This document shows positions 22,980-35,000 of a DNA stretch of 64,000 nt, one piece after another. Source of the DNA: Hetaerina americana (lineage: Eukaryota > Arthropoda > Insecta > Odonata > Calopterygidae). Both the position numbers and the translations under genes were made by a program. The notes under the pieces are model-generated. The model was not told the origin of the DNA, made no database searches, and worked only from the letters and a program-made list of their open reading frames with translations. The stretch is taken from assembly GCA_022747635.1 (NCBI GenBank), contig JAKTNV010000009.1, positions 26,855,122 to 26,919,121 of the forward strand, read 5' to 3'. Each line of letters begins with the position of its first letter. The first letter of the stretch is position 1.

Positions 22980-24980
22980 AATGCTTACCAAAGGGGAAAA
23001 ATATCCCTAGTAGGAATAGCTAATCGTCGGATGTTGAAGTACACATTATTTCAATGGAATATGATGATAATGACGATTTAAGTCTAATTTTGTATCGATA
23101 TTTTATTCATATATATTGTATATTATGCCATTGAAACCTCTGGTTGTTCTAGTACCCCCATTCTCCATAATTGACAAATGTCCAGCCTTTTATCTACAGC
23201 CACATTCATTGGTCGAAAGAGGCATGAGGTATGATAAATATTGTATGATATCATTGTGAAAATCCGTCCTATGAAATTTCTTTCTATGTTGTTCGTAGAA
23301 TTGATTATAATTTTAAAATGTTCCAGAATGATTTTTATGTTTTATGCAACAAACATATACTCTCTACATTTATGAAGAATTACAGTTATTTAGTCGTTAC
23401 TGGTTATTTTATTGTTTGCGAATGTGCTTTATATATACTGTACAATGAGTAGCAGTTAGTCTTAAGTAAATGCGGGGACACAGTTTTAATTTAATGCGGG
23501 AGTTACTTATGCAGTTAAACGAAATTGTTTTTTTTTATCCATACACGTCAAGACTGCGTACCTGGTTACAATGCGGACGAAGGTACTTGTGTGATTGTCT
23601 GATTCAGCATCGAGTCCCTCGCGTCCACAAGTAGAATGCATGTGCTCCTCATGATTGATTTGCGCGGAACATTTGTTTTTCATTTTTCTTTTCCTATAAT
23701 GAGTTGGCACAAGTTACTTTTCAAATTAAGTTCTTTTCCTGTGCTTTACCTTCACGCTCGTCGCTCTACGCTGTTAATCTCTTTCCCTATCCGACTCTAT
23801 TCAATTGTATATTCCCCCGCCTCACCGAAAACTTGTTATTTATTGCTGCTATCTCTCCTTCACTCCACAGCACTTATCTTTGAGACTTTTCATTTCCCCG
23901 TCTCCCGAAAAAGACCTTTTGTTCGGTTCGCCTAAAACAGTCTCCTTATCCTTTTCATTTTGAGAGATTCTTTCCTTGTCGGGACACACTTTTCGCAATT
24001 TCAATGGCGGCGAGTTTTCACGTATTTCCCGTTTGTCATTTGGTGACGTAAGTAGAGTGGAATGTTCTTATCTGCAAATGCGACCAGGCATTTCCTATAC
24101 ATACTGGTTTTTTTTCCATTAACATGTAATATCTTTCCATCGGTGCTGTTTCATCACTTCCACCGGGTATTTTTTATCGTTTATTCAGGTCTTTCATTTT
24201 TATATTTCGTTACGCTGCATAGTTTGTCTCATTTTGGCAATGACGTCGAGAACCATCCAACAGCACTTTTACCTTATGCCGGTACATCCATCTAGCGGTG
24301 GGCGTCACTTTAAAATAATTTACCGAGCAGTTGATTCTCGTAGTGATATAACTATTTTCTTAATGTTTTAGTTTTATAATAAGGGCGCTATTTATTATTT
24401 TCACTTTCGAGTTTAGAATTTGAGATCCTAAAAATAGAATGGAGGTTTTAATCCAGCTTCTATGTACTTTTTTAGTTTTTTCTTGATGATTTAACTATGC
24501 AACTTACTAGATTTATATTTCCCCATCGGATTAGGATCCCCTCTTCTAGCTGCATGCTACTGACTACCTGACCAAAAATTCACATTGTGGAAACATAAAA
24601 AATTGGATGTTTAAAAATGATCATGTGCACCAATAACACAGTAAGAATGCTTTATGGATATCTTCTTTAATCAACTTACAGTAGGCTGAAGCCTTTTATA
24701 TTGTAATCAATCAATGGCACCGTTTAAATGTAAGTCATAAGGCACTTTTTGAAAAAACGAACAGAAGAATGGTCATTTGAAATGTTTTACGGCATTATAC
24801 TGTACAAAGGTTATAGAGCTGGGTTAAAATATTGTATCATCCTAAAATATTTTTTATCAAATTATTTAATTATTTGTGTCAAAAGTATTCTCTCAGGTTT
24901 ATCTACTTTTAAAGAGTAAAATATTATGTAAATTACGGGGGAATATACTAGATAAACATGAGTTGATACCTAGTACACCA
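22980..24980. other. AT-rich non-coding stretch
   Basis: About 2 kb of AT-rich sequence with stops throughout. Frames at 23636-23935 and 24062-24295 are Phe/Leu/Ser-rich and unrecognised. Confidence 0.55.
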
Positions 24981-24984
24981 TATG

Positions 24985-25170
24985 GCTAGGTCCAGCGGCA
25001 GCGGACGTCTTGACTGCGGACAACTCCCGGCTCCTCTCCCCAACCGTCCGGCCCCGCCATAACTCTTTTTGAGTTCATGCGGGCGGCGGCTTCCCTACCT
25101 CCCGGCGTCGTGCCGCCGTTCCTCCCGGCAACATACCACTGACGCGCTCCCCGAGTCGAAAAGGAGAGAC
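24985..25170. other. Sharply bounded CpG island
   Basis: About 180 bp with roughly 21 CpG dinucleotides, embedded in AT-rich DNA on the left and ordinary DNA on the right. A 62-codon minus-strand frame (24986-25174) is open throughout but has no recognised domain. An initiator-like TCAGTG word reads on the minus strand near 25142. It could be a promoter, an exon or a small insertion of different origin; the sequence does not decide. Confidence 0.45.
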
Positions 25171-26030
25171 TCAAAGTTTGCTTGCTTCAACGTTGCTCTC
25201 CTCTCCCGTTTTTCATCCTCTTAACCGTGAATAAATCGATACCCTGAATTACGTCATTTTCCGGCCAGGTCACGACCGTTGTGAATAAGACTGCTTGAAG
25301 TGGGAAGAAGCAGTTTTGGAAAAGACGTTTTTGAGACTGGTTGGCCGATTGGAGTTCGCTATTGTGACGAAGGGTATCACCATGCCTAAGTGTTTCAATG
25401 CAGGTCTTCTGACAATACTTCCGCCCCATGTAATTGTAAGTCAGATTGAAAAATGTAAATCTTAAAAATTAAATTCGAATGCCTTCTTTACAATCATCCT
25501 TGAGCGCGCGTCCTAGTCGGTGGTGTTCAGCTAAGTTTTGTTTGCCCCTTATAATTCACCACGCGTGAGATGAAGTGCTGTTTGCGCTAATTACCCCACA
25601 TTATCTGGTTAGTATTGGCCGATAGCTGCTAATTACAGTCGGGAAATGGCATTCCTTAGTGGACGGTGAGTTTTGCTAAATTCTTCGTGAACGACTCTTC
25701 AACTTCTTTTCTACTCATTTAAAGAAATAATTGTTTTTATGACTTTCTGCTTACCAAGCGAAGATGGCCAAATTTATAGACATATGGTTCTGGTATAAGA
25801 CTTAAGAGTGAAAACTTTGGTCACTAATCCCTAGTAATTCCTCGGCTTTCCCGTCCTGCTACACGTAAAATTATTTAGAAATCGATGAATGTTGACTTGT
25901 GTGGTCCAACTTGAGCCATCCAATTACTTGAATATGTCTGATTTGGTCTGAATTGATCAAAAGGGACGTATTAAGTAGCAAATTAAATAACATCTGATTC
26001 CATTAGTCGCATCTAAAACGGTTAATTTTG
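25171..26030. other. Non-coding stretch
   Basis: No recognised gene or repeat before the inverted repeat at 26032. Confidence 0.5.
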
Positions 26031-26031
26031 T

Positions 26032-26082
26032 CATATTACGTTTGATTTTTTACTTAGTGAGTAAAAAATCAAACGTAATATG
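26032..26082. repeat. Perfect 23-bp inverted repeat with 5-nt loop
   Basis: The arm at 26032-26054 (CATATTACGTTTGATTTTTT then ACT) is matched base for base by its reverse complement at 26060-26082, separated by TAGTG. The symmetry stops at both outer ends. Absence of any mismatch implies a recent origin or constraint. Confidence 0.95.
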
Positions 26083-29000
26083 CAACGCGTAAAATTGTAA
26101 AAACTAAAATCAAGGAGATAAGAATCTTTTGTAAATTATGAAAATAATATTCCCTTGCATGCGTATCTATTTCTATGACCCATCATTCGTTCGCTGTAAC
26201 CTAAGTAAGCTGCATTGGCCATAACTATTCCATATAATGCGATCAGCTCTTAAGGAGGATATTTCCGTTTCTAATAATTTAGCAAAAACTTAAAATGCTA
26301 GAATGAAATTAATCTAGTGTTATTTTTTTAATCTGAAATATATCTTATGTAGTATAAGAACAGAAGCATGTTTTTGGGTGATTTACAGGTAATTTAACTT
26401 AGCATTGAGCAGCAATCCTATTCTATGTAAGTGTGACGAAGGTTTTCTTATGCTAGAAAAAAATTAAATTACATGGTTTTAGAGGATTCGTACTGGTGAA
26501 GCATTGATGAATTAAAAATAATAGACTCGCTAATTAAATATTGAATGAAGCAACTAATTTCTTAACAAAAGATCTGTTTTCACTAGTATTCATAGATTTG
26601 TGTGCTCTTAGGACTTCCATTGAGGAGGATGAAAATTAATGTAGGTGTACGAATTATTGTGGAATCGCGACCTGTTTTGTTCCTCGCGCTGATTGTTGTT
26701 TTTCATAAATCCGCGTCTTTCGCGGTTTAATGATTTTTTTTAGTTTGGGGAAAGTTGGGAGACGCATGTTAGGAGGGGGCGCGCGCGAGGGGGATTGCTC
26801 GACTGTTCCGTCTCCCGAATTGCGCCTGTAGTGTGCGACCAAAAAGAATAGGAATGGAATGAAAACGGCAGAAGAGTCTACCTGTCGACATATTTCCCGC
26901 ACCGCCTTTCCCTTCCACCCCGCCCCGCACGCTCGTTTTATTACGTTCTTCCTCTGTTCTTTTTCATTTAAGTTTTTTTCGATCCTTTCCAACCTTCTCT
27001 TTTTTCTCCTTCCTTCACGGGAGAGGGTTTGTGTGGGGGGGGGGGGGCTGGAGGTGGAGGAAAAAGCTTCATGTCTGTTCATTTCGGGTCTGAGCATACC
27101 TTCTGTGTGTTGTTAGTCTCGGCCTCCAGAGTTATTGATGATGCAATTCCTTTTTACCGTGCATTCCATATACACAGTCTTGTCTCGTGGCGTGGGAGAT
27201 ATACATACATACAGGGGGCCTGGATTCTGTTTTCATGCAGTGTCTCTTACCTTTTTAGACGTTGAGGATGGAGGGGGGGGGAGGAAAAAAATCAAAAGAG
27301 TTTCCTCGTCCGGGGCTCGAATGCTTGGGCCATTATTCCTACGGAAGTCGATTCATTATTATTCTTGATGCAGCCGAGGTTGTCTTTTTCCTCCGTCTGA
27401 GTAGAGTCCCATTTCGTGTACATGAATTTGCACTTCATCAAGGGCGTTTCGCTCGCTTCTTTTTCTTGGTTCGATCCATGGCTCGTTATCAGATAACTTC
27501 TTAATCAGTCCTTCAGCCGAGCAGTCGGATGGAAAGCTAACTTTGGACCAGCAGGCAGAGTATCAGTCGTTTCGTTTTGCAGTCGACCATCAATTTCTGA
27601 AAATTATGTTGACGAGGTTGCCATTATTGTGCGAAAAAAATTAACAAAACGTCCTGCCTTGTCACGGGTACTCGAAATTTTGGGGATAAAATTTCAATGC
27701 TCTAGGCATCTGAGATGTAACTCGTCATTGAATTAAAAATTTTTAAGATTTTTAACGGAGTTAACTGGTAACAAATATGAAAAATTTTATTAAATTTGAC
27801 TTTGAATATCTTATTTCATGAAATGTCTTGACAGATAAAAACGCCAAATTTAGTCGGAAAACGAAAATGTTCCATAGGAATTATATTTTTTGGAAATGCT
27901 ATCTGTGCAATTCCTAGCACCACAGAAAAGCATATTTTTAGGCAGGCAAGGCTTGTTTTGGAAAAGGGATGATTTTTTTAATGCTTTGTATCGCGAATTT
28001 ACATGTGATGATTTATATGGGCTCTTTCCAAATTGTTAACTCTTTATGCCCTATTGCTAAAACAACCATTTTATTGTTAAAATGTGGAAGAGTTATAATA
28101 ATAACTTTATATTTTTTGGAAATGTTTGCTAATTTCAATTAATTACGTACTTGGCGATTGATTGAAGTGTTAATTCATTTCGTGGCATACTTTTTTTAAA
28201 CAAAATTGGCATTAAATTCCGAGTGTTCTCGGATACATTAGGCCAGATTATTTCGTTATGGTTAGTGCTTGGCTTTTAGAGTTGCGGGTACCGTTGATCC
28301 GAATTGAGTGAACATTTGTATCCTAGTCATTAATGATATTGCCCCCCCCCAATAGAACATTGATTAATTGTAAAATGAAAGTCATTGCGCGACACAATCG
28401 CATTCAAATTTCACGCCGTTGGTAATATGCTCTCCCTTTTGTTTAACTCATACATTTATATCATTATGAACAAATTTATTCAATCGACTGATTGCCGCAC
28501 ACTGATTTCCTAACTCGAGGGCTCGGGCTGACTGCGTTTATTTCGTCACGGCCTTGAAGGAGATAAAAGGATGTGGACATGGTGACACGAATTAGCAGAG
28601 ATATTGTGGGTTTTGGTTGGAAAAAGTTGAACTTCCTGAGGTAGGAGTTGTCATATAATTTCGTCACTCCCGTACAGCCACGCACACGAAAGGAAGGGAG
28701 GGGTAGGTGGAGGACGGGGTTCGGAGGTGGAGGCGGGGACGAGGTGGGCCGGGCACCTGCTCTCTGCCAGGCACCCCCCGCACACTCCCCAAATGCGATT
28801 GCTTTTGCGTGTCGTTATTTTTACTACGCGAAGCCTCGTCCTCTTCGAAAGGGAACGAACGCTCTTTCGATTCGTTATGTCACCTGTCCACTCATTCGTC
28901 AGCCAATGTATCGAGCCCTGGGGCCTCTCGTTAAATCATAAACACCGGTGAGAATCCCGGACAGAAAAAATGTATTTCTCTTCCCAAACGACGGTGTGAT

Positions 29001-29090
29001 AAGGGAAAAATCATCGTTTACAATCCTTAATTTTAGTGAAGGATTATATTTTGGTTTAATTAGCTACCTAACCTTCTTGAAAAAAGAAAT
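26083..29090. other. Non-coding stretch with G-run patches
   Basis: AT-rich sequence interrupted by a patch at 26760-27300 that has G runs at 27035-27047 and 27273-27281, a C run at 28342-28350, and a GC-richer patch at about 28680-28800. Open frames at 26654-27116 and 28648-28951 overlap these patches and have no recognised domain. Confidence 0.5.
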
Positions 29091-29108
29091 ATACATATAC
29101 ACACACAC

Positions 29109-29366
29109 ATATTATTATTATTAGGTAATCTACCGGTTAAGGTAGGTTTTTGGATGGACATAATTACTAATTAAATAATTTGTGACCCCTAGCAAAACAC
29201 AACATCCTACTCTAAATCAGGTCCCTCTTCAGCTCTGAGTACTTTCTTCCTCCCTTCATCCCGTCCAACATCCCTATCCTGTTCCTTCCCTTTCCCAGTT
29301 TGCCTAACATTCTCCCCTCAATTACAGTCTTCAACATCCCGCTGCCGGTCAATACCCCCTTCATCC
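29109..29366 (-). mobile_element. LINE (non-LTR retrotransposon) 3' end
   Basis: Read on the minus strand, 29366 to 29212 gives an uninterrupted frame containing GMLKTVIEGRMLGKLGKG and RIGMLDGMKGGRKYSELKRD. This is the typical sequence just before the end of arthropod LINE reverse-transcriptase proteins (usual form: VLEG+ML GKRGRGR+R.GMLD.LK...Y.E.KR). It stops early at 29212-29214. The 3' untranslated part runs to a (TAA)n tail at 29109-29123, the usual microsatellite tail of such LINEs. The 5' end is cut by the (TA)n tract. It is 5'-truncated and dead. Family recognition is from memory. Confidence 0.72.

Positions 29367-29368
<2 letters not shown>

Positions 29369-29418
<50 letters not shown>
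29369..29418. repeat. (TA)25 microsatellite
   Basis: Fifty bases of uninterrupted TA repeat, continued by a short CA run. It directly abuts the truncated LINE, so repeat expansion or slippage probably obscures the LINE insertion junction. Confidence 0.98.
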
Positions 29419-29426
<8 letters not shown>

Positions 29427-29429
29427 AAA

Positions 29430-30590
29430 ATAAACGTAATAATTGTGGCGCGGTCACTGAAATCCTGTTGTGATTACCGACGCCGAAGTTTCTCCTGAGT
29501 ATGTATTTGGTATTCTAGGAATTACTCTAAACGGTATCCTATCTACGAGTATTTTCTGCTTCTCTAGTAATTGGTAAAAACAATCGCCGCTCTTTAAGTA
29601 GATCCAAGGATTTTTACCCCGCGTCTCACGACGAAGTTTGAAATATCCTTATTAATATTAAAATGGTTTTACCTGGTACGACCAGCAGACATGGAATAAA
29701 AAAAAGAATCATTGTCTTCTATTTTATGAAAATGTGTGTGGTATACTCTTTATTAATGCTGGTTCTCTTTTTTTCTAGGTGAGTCATTTCAGCGTGACGG
29801 TGAGCAAGTAATGTTGCCTGCGTGGAAGAAAGTTCAGCAAGGTAGACCATAATTTTTGAATTAATTTTAATTTCTCTGGATAGAGAATGCCATAAATCTT
29901 GGTTCATTTATAAATTAATATCCATTATCAGTCATGAGTATCTCGGTTGTGTGTGTTTAATTTGGGGGCGTGTACCCACTTTAAACATGAGGAATCGACT
30001 CATTTCACGGGCCCAGCGGTGACCATCTCTTATGTACCTGCGAGGTACATTCTTGTACGTGGATTAGCGTAGTTTTATTTTATCATATCACATTTGTCCA
30101 GGAGTGAATCAACAATATAAGTATATATTTGAAACTTGATAATTAAACATTCTTGTTTAATTATGTATGCCTCGTTCATTGGAGTGAAATTCTTTGAGAT
30201 GTTTAACGTAATCGCATCGAATAAAAAAGTGGTTTTGAACGTAAATCAGAAAAATATCAATTTAGGACGTTGTAAGAGTAACTGTTTATTCCGACCGAAT
30301 TCATTGCCACATTATTCATAAATTTCTGGAATCATTCAGTGTCTATGATTTTTGTGGGGACGCAGAAACCTTATCAAGGATAAGCATTCCAAGTTTTATG
30401 TTTGCGAATTTGCCCACAGTATTATATTTAATTGTCGAAGCGGTGATACCTGACTAATTTATTTTCCACGAACCATTAATGTCAGCCCCAATAACACGTT
30501 TGTATGGAATTAAAAGAAATCAGCGCGGATCAAAATTTAATAAAATTGTCGCGATAATTAAATATGCATCTACGTCTGTGCATTACCCTG
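29430..30590. other. AT-rich non-coding stretch with an 11-bp hairpin
   Basis: A perfect inverted repeat, ATAATTAAACA at 30139-30149 and its complement at 30154-30164 with a TTCT loop, is the main structure. No gene recognised. Confidence 0.55.
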
Positions 30591-30593
30591 CAC

Positions 30594-30636
30594 GTCGCCG
30601 CAAGAGTGTGTGGTGAGGAGTACTAGATCAACACCC
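30594..30636 (+). repeat. Dispersed hairpin repeat, diverged copy
   Basis: GTCGCCGCAAGAGTGTGTGG then TGAGGAGT matches the core of the copies at 22939, 44729 and 47787 (GCCRCCGCAAGGGTGTGTGG). It is followed by a diverged version of the GACACCC end. Confidence 0.6.
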
Positions 30637-30658
30637 TTTTTTGTATTATCTGAACTGG

Positions 30659-30677
30659 AGCATAAATAATTTATGCT
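30659..30677. repeat. Perfect 9-bp palindrome
   Basis: AGCATAAAT at 30659-30667 and ATTTATGCT at 30669-30677 are exact reverse complements around a single A. The palindrome lies between a dispersed-repeat copy and the long hairpin at 30708. Confidence 0.9.
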
Positions 30678-30707
30678 TTCCGGCGTAACTCTATGGAATA
30701 GATTCAT

Positions 30708-30788
30708 ATTGGAAATGAGAAATAGTAACTCTGTGATTACACTGAAAAATTTGATGAATCACGAGGTTACTATTTTTTCATTTCCAAT
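30708..30788. repeat. Long imperfect hairpin, precursor-microRNA-like geometry
   Basis: The left arm 30708-30738 pairs with the right arm 30757-30788 around an 18-nt loop. Both begin ATTGGAAATGA when read outward-in, and ATAGTAAC is matched exactly in the middle. There is one 1-nt bulge, the remaining differences are mostly G-U wobbles in one strand's transcript, and there is one mismatch. The total of 81 nt is in the range of an animal pre-miRNA, but a short fold-back transposon is equally possible. Confidence 0.8.
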
Positions 30789-30789
30789 G

Positions 30790-31140
30790 GAACATAAATA
30801 TATGCATATACTTTAACTAAAGTTCGCCTACACACATACCTGTCTACATCATGGGATAACATATTCCTATTAGGCACAAGGATCCATATTGCACATATGA
30901 GCATGGATGGTCGGCACTGTCATACCCCCACCCGACGAACACCCTTGGGACAGTTTGCGGGGGGATATGTAAAGAGAAAGATGAGGTTCCGAAGGAAACG
31001 TGGTAGTCTTCACGGTTGTCGTGTTCGTAATGAATCTTCCGTCACCCTCCTATGAGCGGTTCGGCCTCAAATTGAAAAAAAAATCATTCGATCGTTTCGA
31101 CGATGAAGTCGGGAGAGGGTTTCGGAGAAATCGAATCTGA
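30790..31140. other. Non-coding stretch
   Basis: Ordinary AT-rich sequence grading into the GC-rich tract. Nothing recognised. Confidence 0.5.
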
Positions 31141-31144
31141 CGAG

Positions 31145-31965
31145 GTGTGATCCCCGATCCCCCTGGCGTGGGATGGGTCACCTACCAGCCGCTCCGCCGT
31201 CAGCCCACCTCTCTACCACGCGGAGGGTCAGGGGAACGGGGGCGGAGGCATTTCTCGCTCGGAGGGTTAATGTCCCAAAGTGTCGGGTCGGGATGGATGA
31301 TCGGAGTGAGGAACGGGGGTGGAGGAGCCGGGGTGGGATATGTAACGGGATAAGGTGATGGCGTGGGGGCTCTTTTCGAGCGAGGAAGGGCAGCAGGATG
31401 GTAGTGGGAAAGAGGGAAACAAAACGAAAAAACCAAAGACGTAATACAGGTACCCTCATGCCAATCGCCCACCTCTAACCCCCTCCCCCTCTCCCGTCCC
31501 CCCCGCTTGCAGTTATAACACCTCGCTCCCGCACCCGATCCGGCAATCCACTCCCGCGTCCCCGCGTACATCCCCACGACTCCCCCGCTCCCCTGCCCCC
31601 ACACCTCGTCCCCCGCATCGCCACTTTTTTCCTCCACATACTCGCATCAAGCGCACACGTAATTCCTCTCCCACTTCAATACCCGAAGGCTCCCCATTTT
31701 TTCCTCCAGTTCCGCCTCCCCCCCCCCCCTTCAGCTCCCCCGGCAGCCTTCCTATGCCTCCAAGTCGCATTCATTTTCCCGTTAAAAGACACAAAGGGAT
31801 AAAAAGCGGAAAAGACACGGGGAGCTGCTGCTGCCAGTAAGAGTGAGAGAAAGAGAAGAGTTGCCGTTGCGTGCGGCAGGTGTTTGGGGGCGTTTGTCGA
31901 GTCCTTCCCTCATCCCCTTCCGCCAGCCCCGCACCCGACGACCATTTCCGAGGGAGGGGAGGGTA
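31145..31965. repeat. R-to-Y switch tract with 12-C run
   Basis: Purine-rich from about 31200 to 31440, then pyrimidine-rich from about 31460 to 31760, including a 12-C run at 31718-31729. Overlapping open frames on both strands (the longest, 31200-31637, minus) are compositional artefacts. Confidence 0.7.
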
Positions 31966-34540
31966 TGAGAAATTTACGCTTCAAAATGTTTTACGCGTGC
32001 ATTTGTTGACCCGATGCCCTCGGCTCACGAACATCGACGTGGCTTCGTTTCCCTTCGCGGGTTCTGAGGCTGAGGTTCTGCTTATCGTTCGAAGGCGTGT
32101 ATCAAAGGATTATAACGGTTCAGGAATGAATACATATGGGACTTTACGGCGCATTATTTACGGTCGCAAAATTTGGATAAGGTATTAGGATTTAAAAAAA
32201 GTAGGTTAGCAACTCTCGTGCTAGGGTATCTGTCGTTTACTTACTTTTTTAAGTTTCGATGGATTCTTTTTCGTTGGTATAAAAATGGTTTTGGTCTCCA
32301 ATATTACTCGTTCCGCTTAGATTTTTCTTTTCTAAGGTCACTTCCGATGGCCTTTAGGTTATGTTCCCACACAATAAAATATCTCGAGGACGTCCCTCCG
32401 AACGGCGTCCAACTTATTGTTTGCTGGGACTGGGTAGGATATCAACAATGAATATTCACTGCTGCGCCGAGAAGAAATCCATTTCAACCTAATTAATCTC
32501 GCACTAATGTTTCCCAGGGAGCACTTTGAATGTTATGGTGGAAGTTTGTCTTGGCGGGCTCTTGCGAAATATTGTAACCACAATATTTCCTGCATCAACA
32601 TCAATAATTAAATCGGTAGTTTCTGTGCGTGTAGCCTTTCAACGCTTCCTTTCTAATCCCATTGTATTTCCTAGTATCTCTGCCGTCTAACATCTCCTTT
32701 TACTTCGCCCCGTCCCTCGGTCCTTCTCTTTATGACTTCTGTTTTATACTTCCTTGACAAACTCATTAGACGTTAAGGCGTGCTCAGTCCACCAGGTTCA
32801 TCCTTTCTTCGTCGTGATCCCGGTCATCCATTCTCTGCTCTTTAGCGTACTTCATTTGTAAACTTTACACTAACTTTTTTGTTGCGAGCATTACTTTCAA
32901 GTTTCGCGTAAATATTCGACTTCGTCCTTCATCCTATTACGCTCGAAGCCTGTCCGTCCTTTTCCATCGGAGCGAACTCAGACAGGAGCGTTCAGGAACA
33001 GGAAGGGGGTGAACGATATCGGAGGAGGAAGAGGCATGGCGCAACGTAATCGTGCGTTACGAAATCCTTGCGGCCCGGATGGTCGAATCGGCGTGTGATC
33101 AGGCAGGCGGTCTCATCAGCGGTCATTATCGGATTTGTTGAGAAACGGTTTCCGTGGCGTCTTTATTGGTGAAAAGGATAATGCTGTTGATGGGATTACA
33201 AAGTGAGGCTTTGAGGTTGTGGGGCGGGGAGGCTCGTCGGGGGTCGGCTGAAAATTCGGGGAGACTGTCCTGTTAGTTTCACGCGGCCATGATACGTGGA
33301 ATGAGGCGAATCGAAGCTTGGCTTTGGTTCATCTTGAGTTCCACTTCTACGGTCAGTTCGGCCCAAAAACGGATTACGAAACGTCGGGTGAGCACCGGAG
33401 GTGGTTCTAGGCGCTCCACCGAGCGTTCGCTCACCTCCGCACTCTTTGAGCATATCCTCGGTAAAATGCCGTCCTGCGATTTAGGTGGTCATTATCGGTG
33501 GTTGTCGGTTACCTGCCAAACAGTTGTAGCAATCACATTTCATTATTTTATCAAGCTGCCGGAGTAATTTCGCGTGTCAGTTGCGGGGTCGGCGTATTCC
33601 AAATTTCCATGTATTAATTCAATTTATTACTCTACAAATATTGTTTGCAAAGTCGCATTCACTGCCCTTCAATCAACGATGTACACGGAAGCAACAATAT
33701 CTGTGCAACTGTTGTATTGCCTCTAAAATTATCGATTTGATCGCGTTAGAATTCTGCTATGCTTTATTTTGAGGCAGAGATTACGGATGTTTGGCTATTA
33801 AAACGACGCATGGGGTAAAATAAAGATTGTGAATGGTCAAGAGCATTTATGAGTAATATTCCCTGGGAAAAAAATAATTTTGCATCGGGACTCATTGGTT
33901 TTATACCATTATAATTTTCCTTTTTTTATTTCTTCATATATTTTTTCTTTCTTGTTATCTTTTCGTTGTGACCTTATTTGCGGATAATGTAATCAGTTTC
34001 AATCAGTGAACTTTTTTCTTGATTTCAGTATAATTTGTTTTCCGGCTGTTGGGTCGTCGTGGATGCTATATATTTTGATTTCCCTACAGAAAAAAACAAA
34101 GAAAAAAGGCAATTGATATCTTCATATTCATCATTTGTGCTCTTCTAAATCAAAGAAGACTCAAAACGGCGGGACTGTAATTGGATGAGAATCACCTCAG
34201 CCCTCTTTGATGCCGAAAGTCAACATTTGCCTTGAACTAACTCCTCTTGAAAGCTTTATTGGTTATTTTAACAGCCAAGTGTCGTTTAAGCGTGTTATTT
34301 AGGAGGAAATATCGGAGAAAGCTGTGAATCAATATAACCGAGGAAAAAGACAAAAAAATGAGGGAGAGAGAGTGGGACCAATCTCGAAACGCTCGGCCAT
34401 AAATAGGGTTGAATTAAAATCCTTCATAATTAAAATCCTCTTCGATCAACTTGACAAGTGTGATAAGTTTCTCGGGGCCGAGGAAAAATTGGGGACTACT
34501 CGGATGAATGCCGGCTTGGGAGACTTTTGATGGAGTGTTA
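31966..34540. other. Non-coding stretch
   Basis: Mixed composition with no recognised domain in any frame. Frames at 31871-32188, 32173-32451 and 33289-33567 were read and not recognised. Confidence 0.5.
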
Positions 34541-34544
34541 TACT

Positions 34545-35000
34545 CGAAATAGCCGCGATAGAAAGGCAGGGAAGGGGGAGGTATCGGAGATGGAGGGAAG
34601 GAATAGGGGAGGGGGGGGAGGCAAGGAAAAACCTCTTGTATTTTATCGTGCGGGTGGGGGGGGGTGTAGAGGTAGAGGGAATCAGAATGCGTGGGACATT
34701 AATAAGCCATGTTCGTTAAAAAAAGTGCGACGCAAAGATAGATGGTTGCTGGCGGTGATGGGTCTGGTTGGGAGGGTTTTTCTGTGGCGGTACGGTAGTC
34801 AGCGGTTGGATCGCCGGCTCTGGGAAAGTGGGTAAATGGAGAAGGTGGAGTCGCTCGGGTGATCATATTAAGGCCCTTATTTATCGGCGTGGGGACTTGT
34901 GTTCTCATTTACGTGGGCGATGTCTTAAATACTCCTCCCCCCCCTACTCCCCGCTCACTCTTTCACCCTCCCGTCACCGATCACCCACTATCCGCCTCCG
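34545..35000. repeat. G-rich purine tract followed by a short pyrimidine tract
   Basis: G-rich sequence at about 34565-34680, with repeated runs of five or more G, has G-quadruplex potential on the plus strand. A C/T-rich segment follows at about 34930-34990. Confidence 0.6.

Noticed and set aside
29369..29418. Possible centromeric or telomeric satellite
   Set aside because: It is a simple (TA)n microsatellite of 50 bp. No TTAGG-type telomere repeats or longer tandem units are present anywhere in the window.
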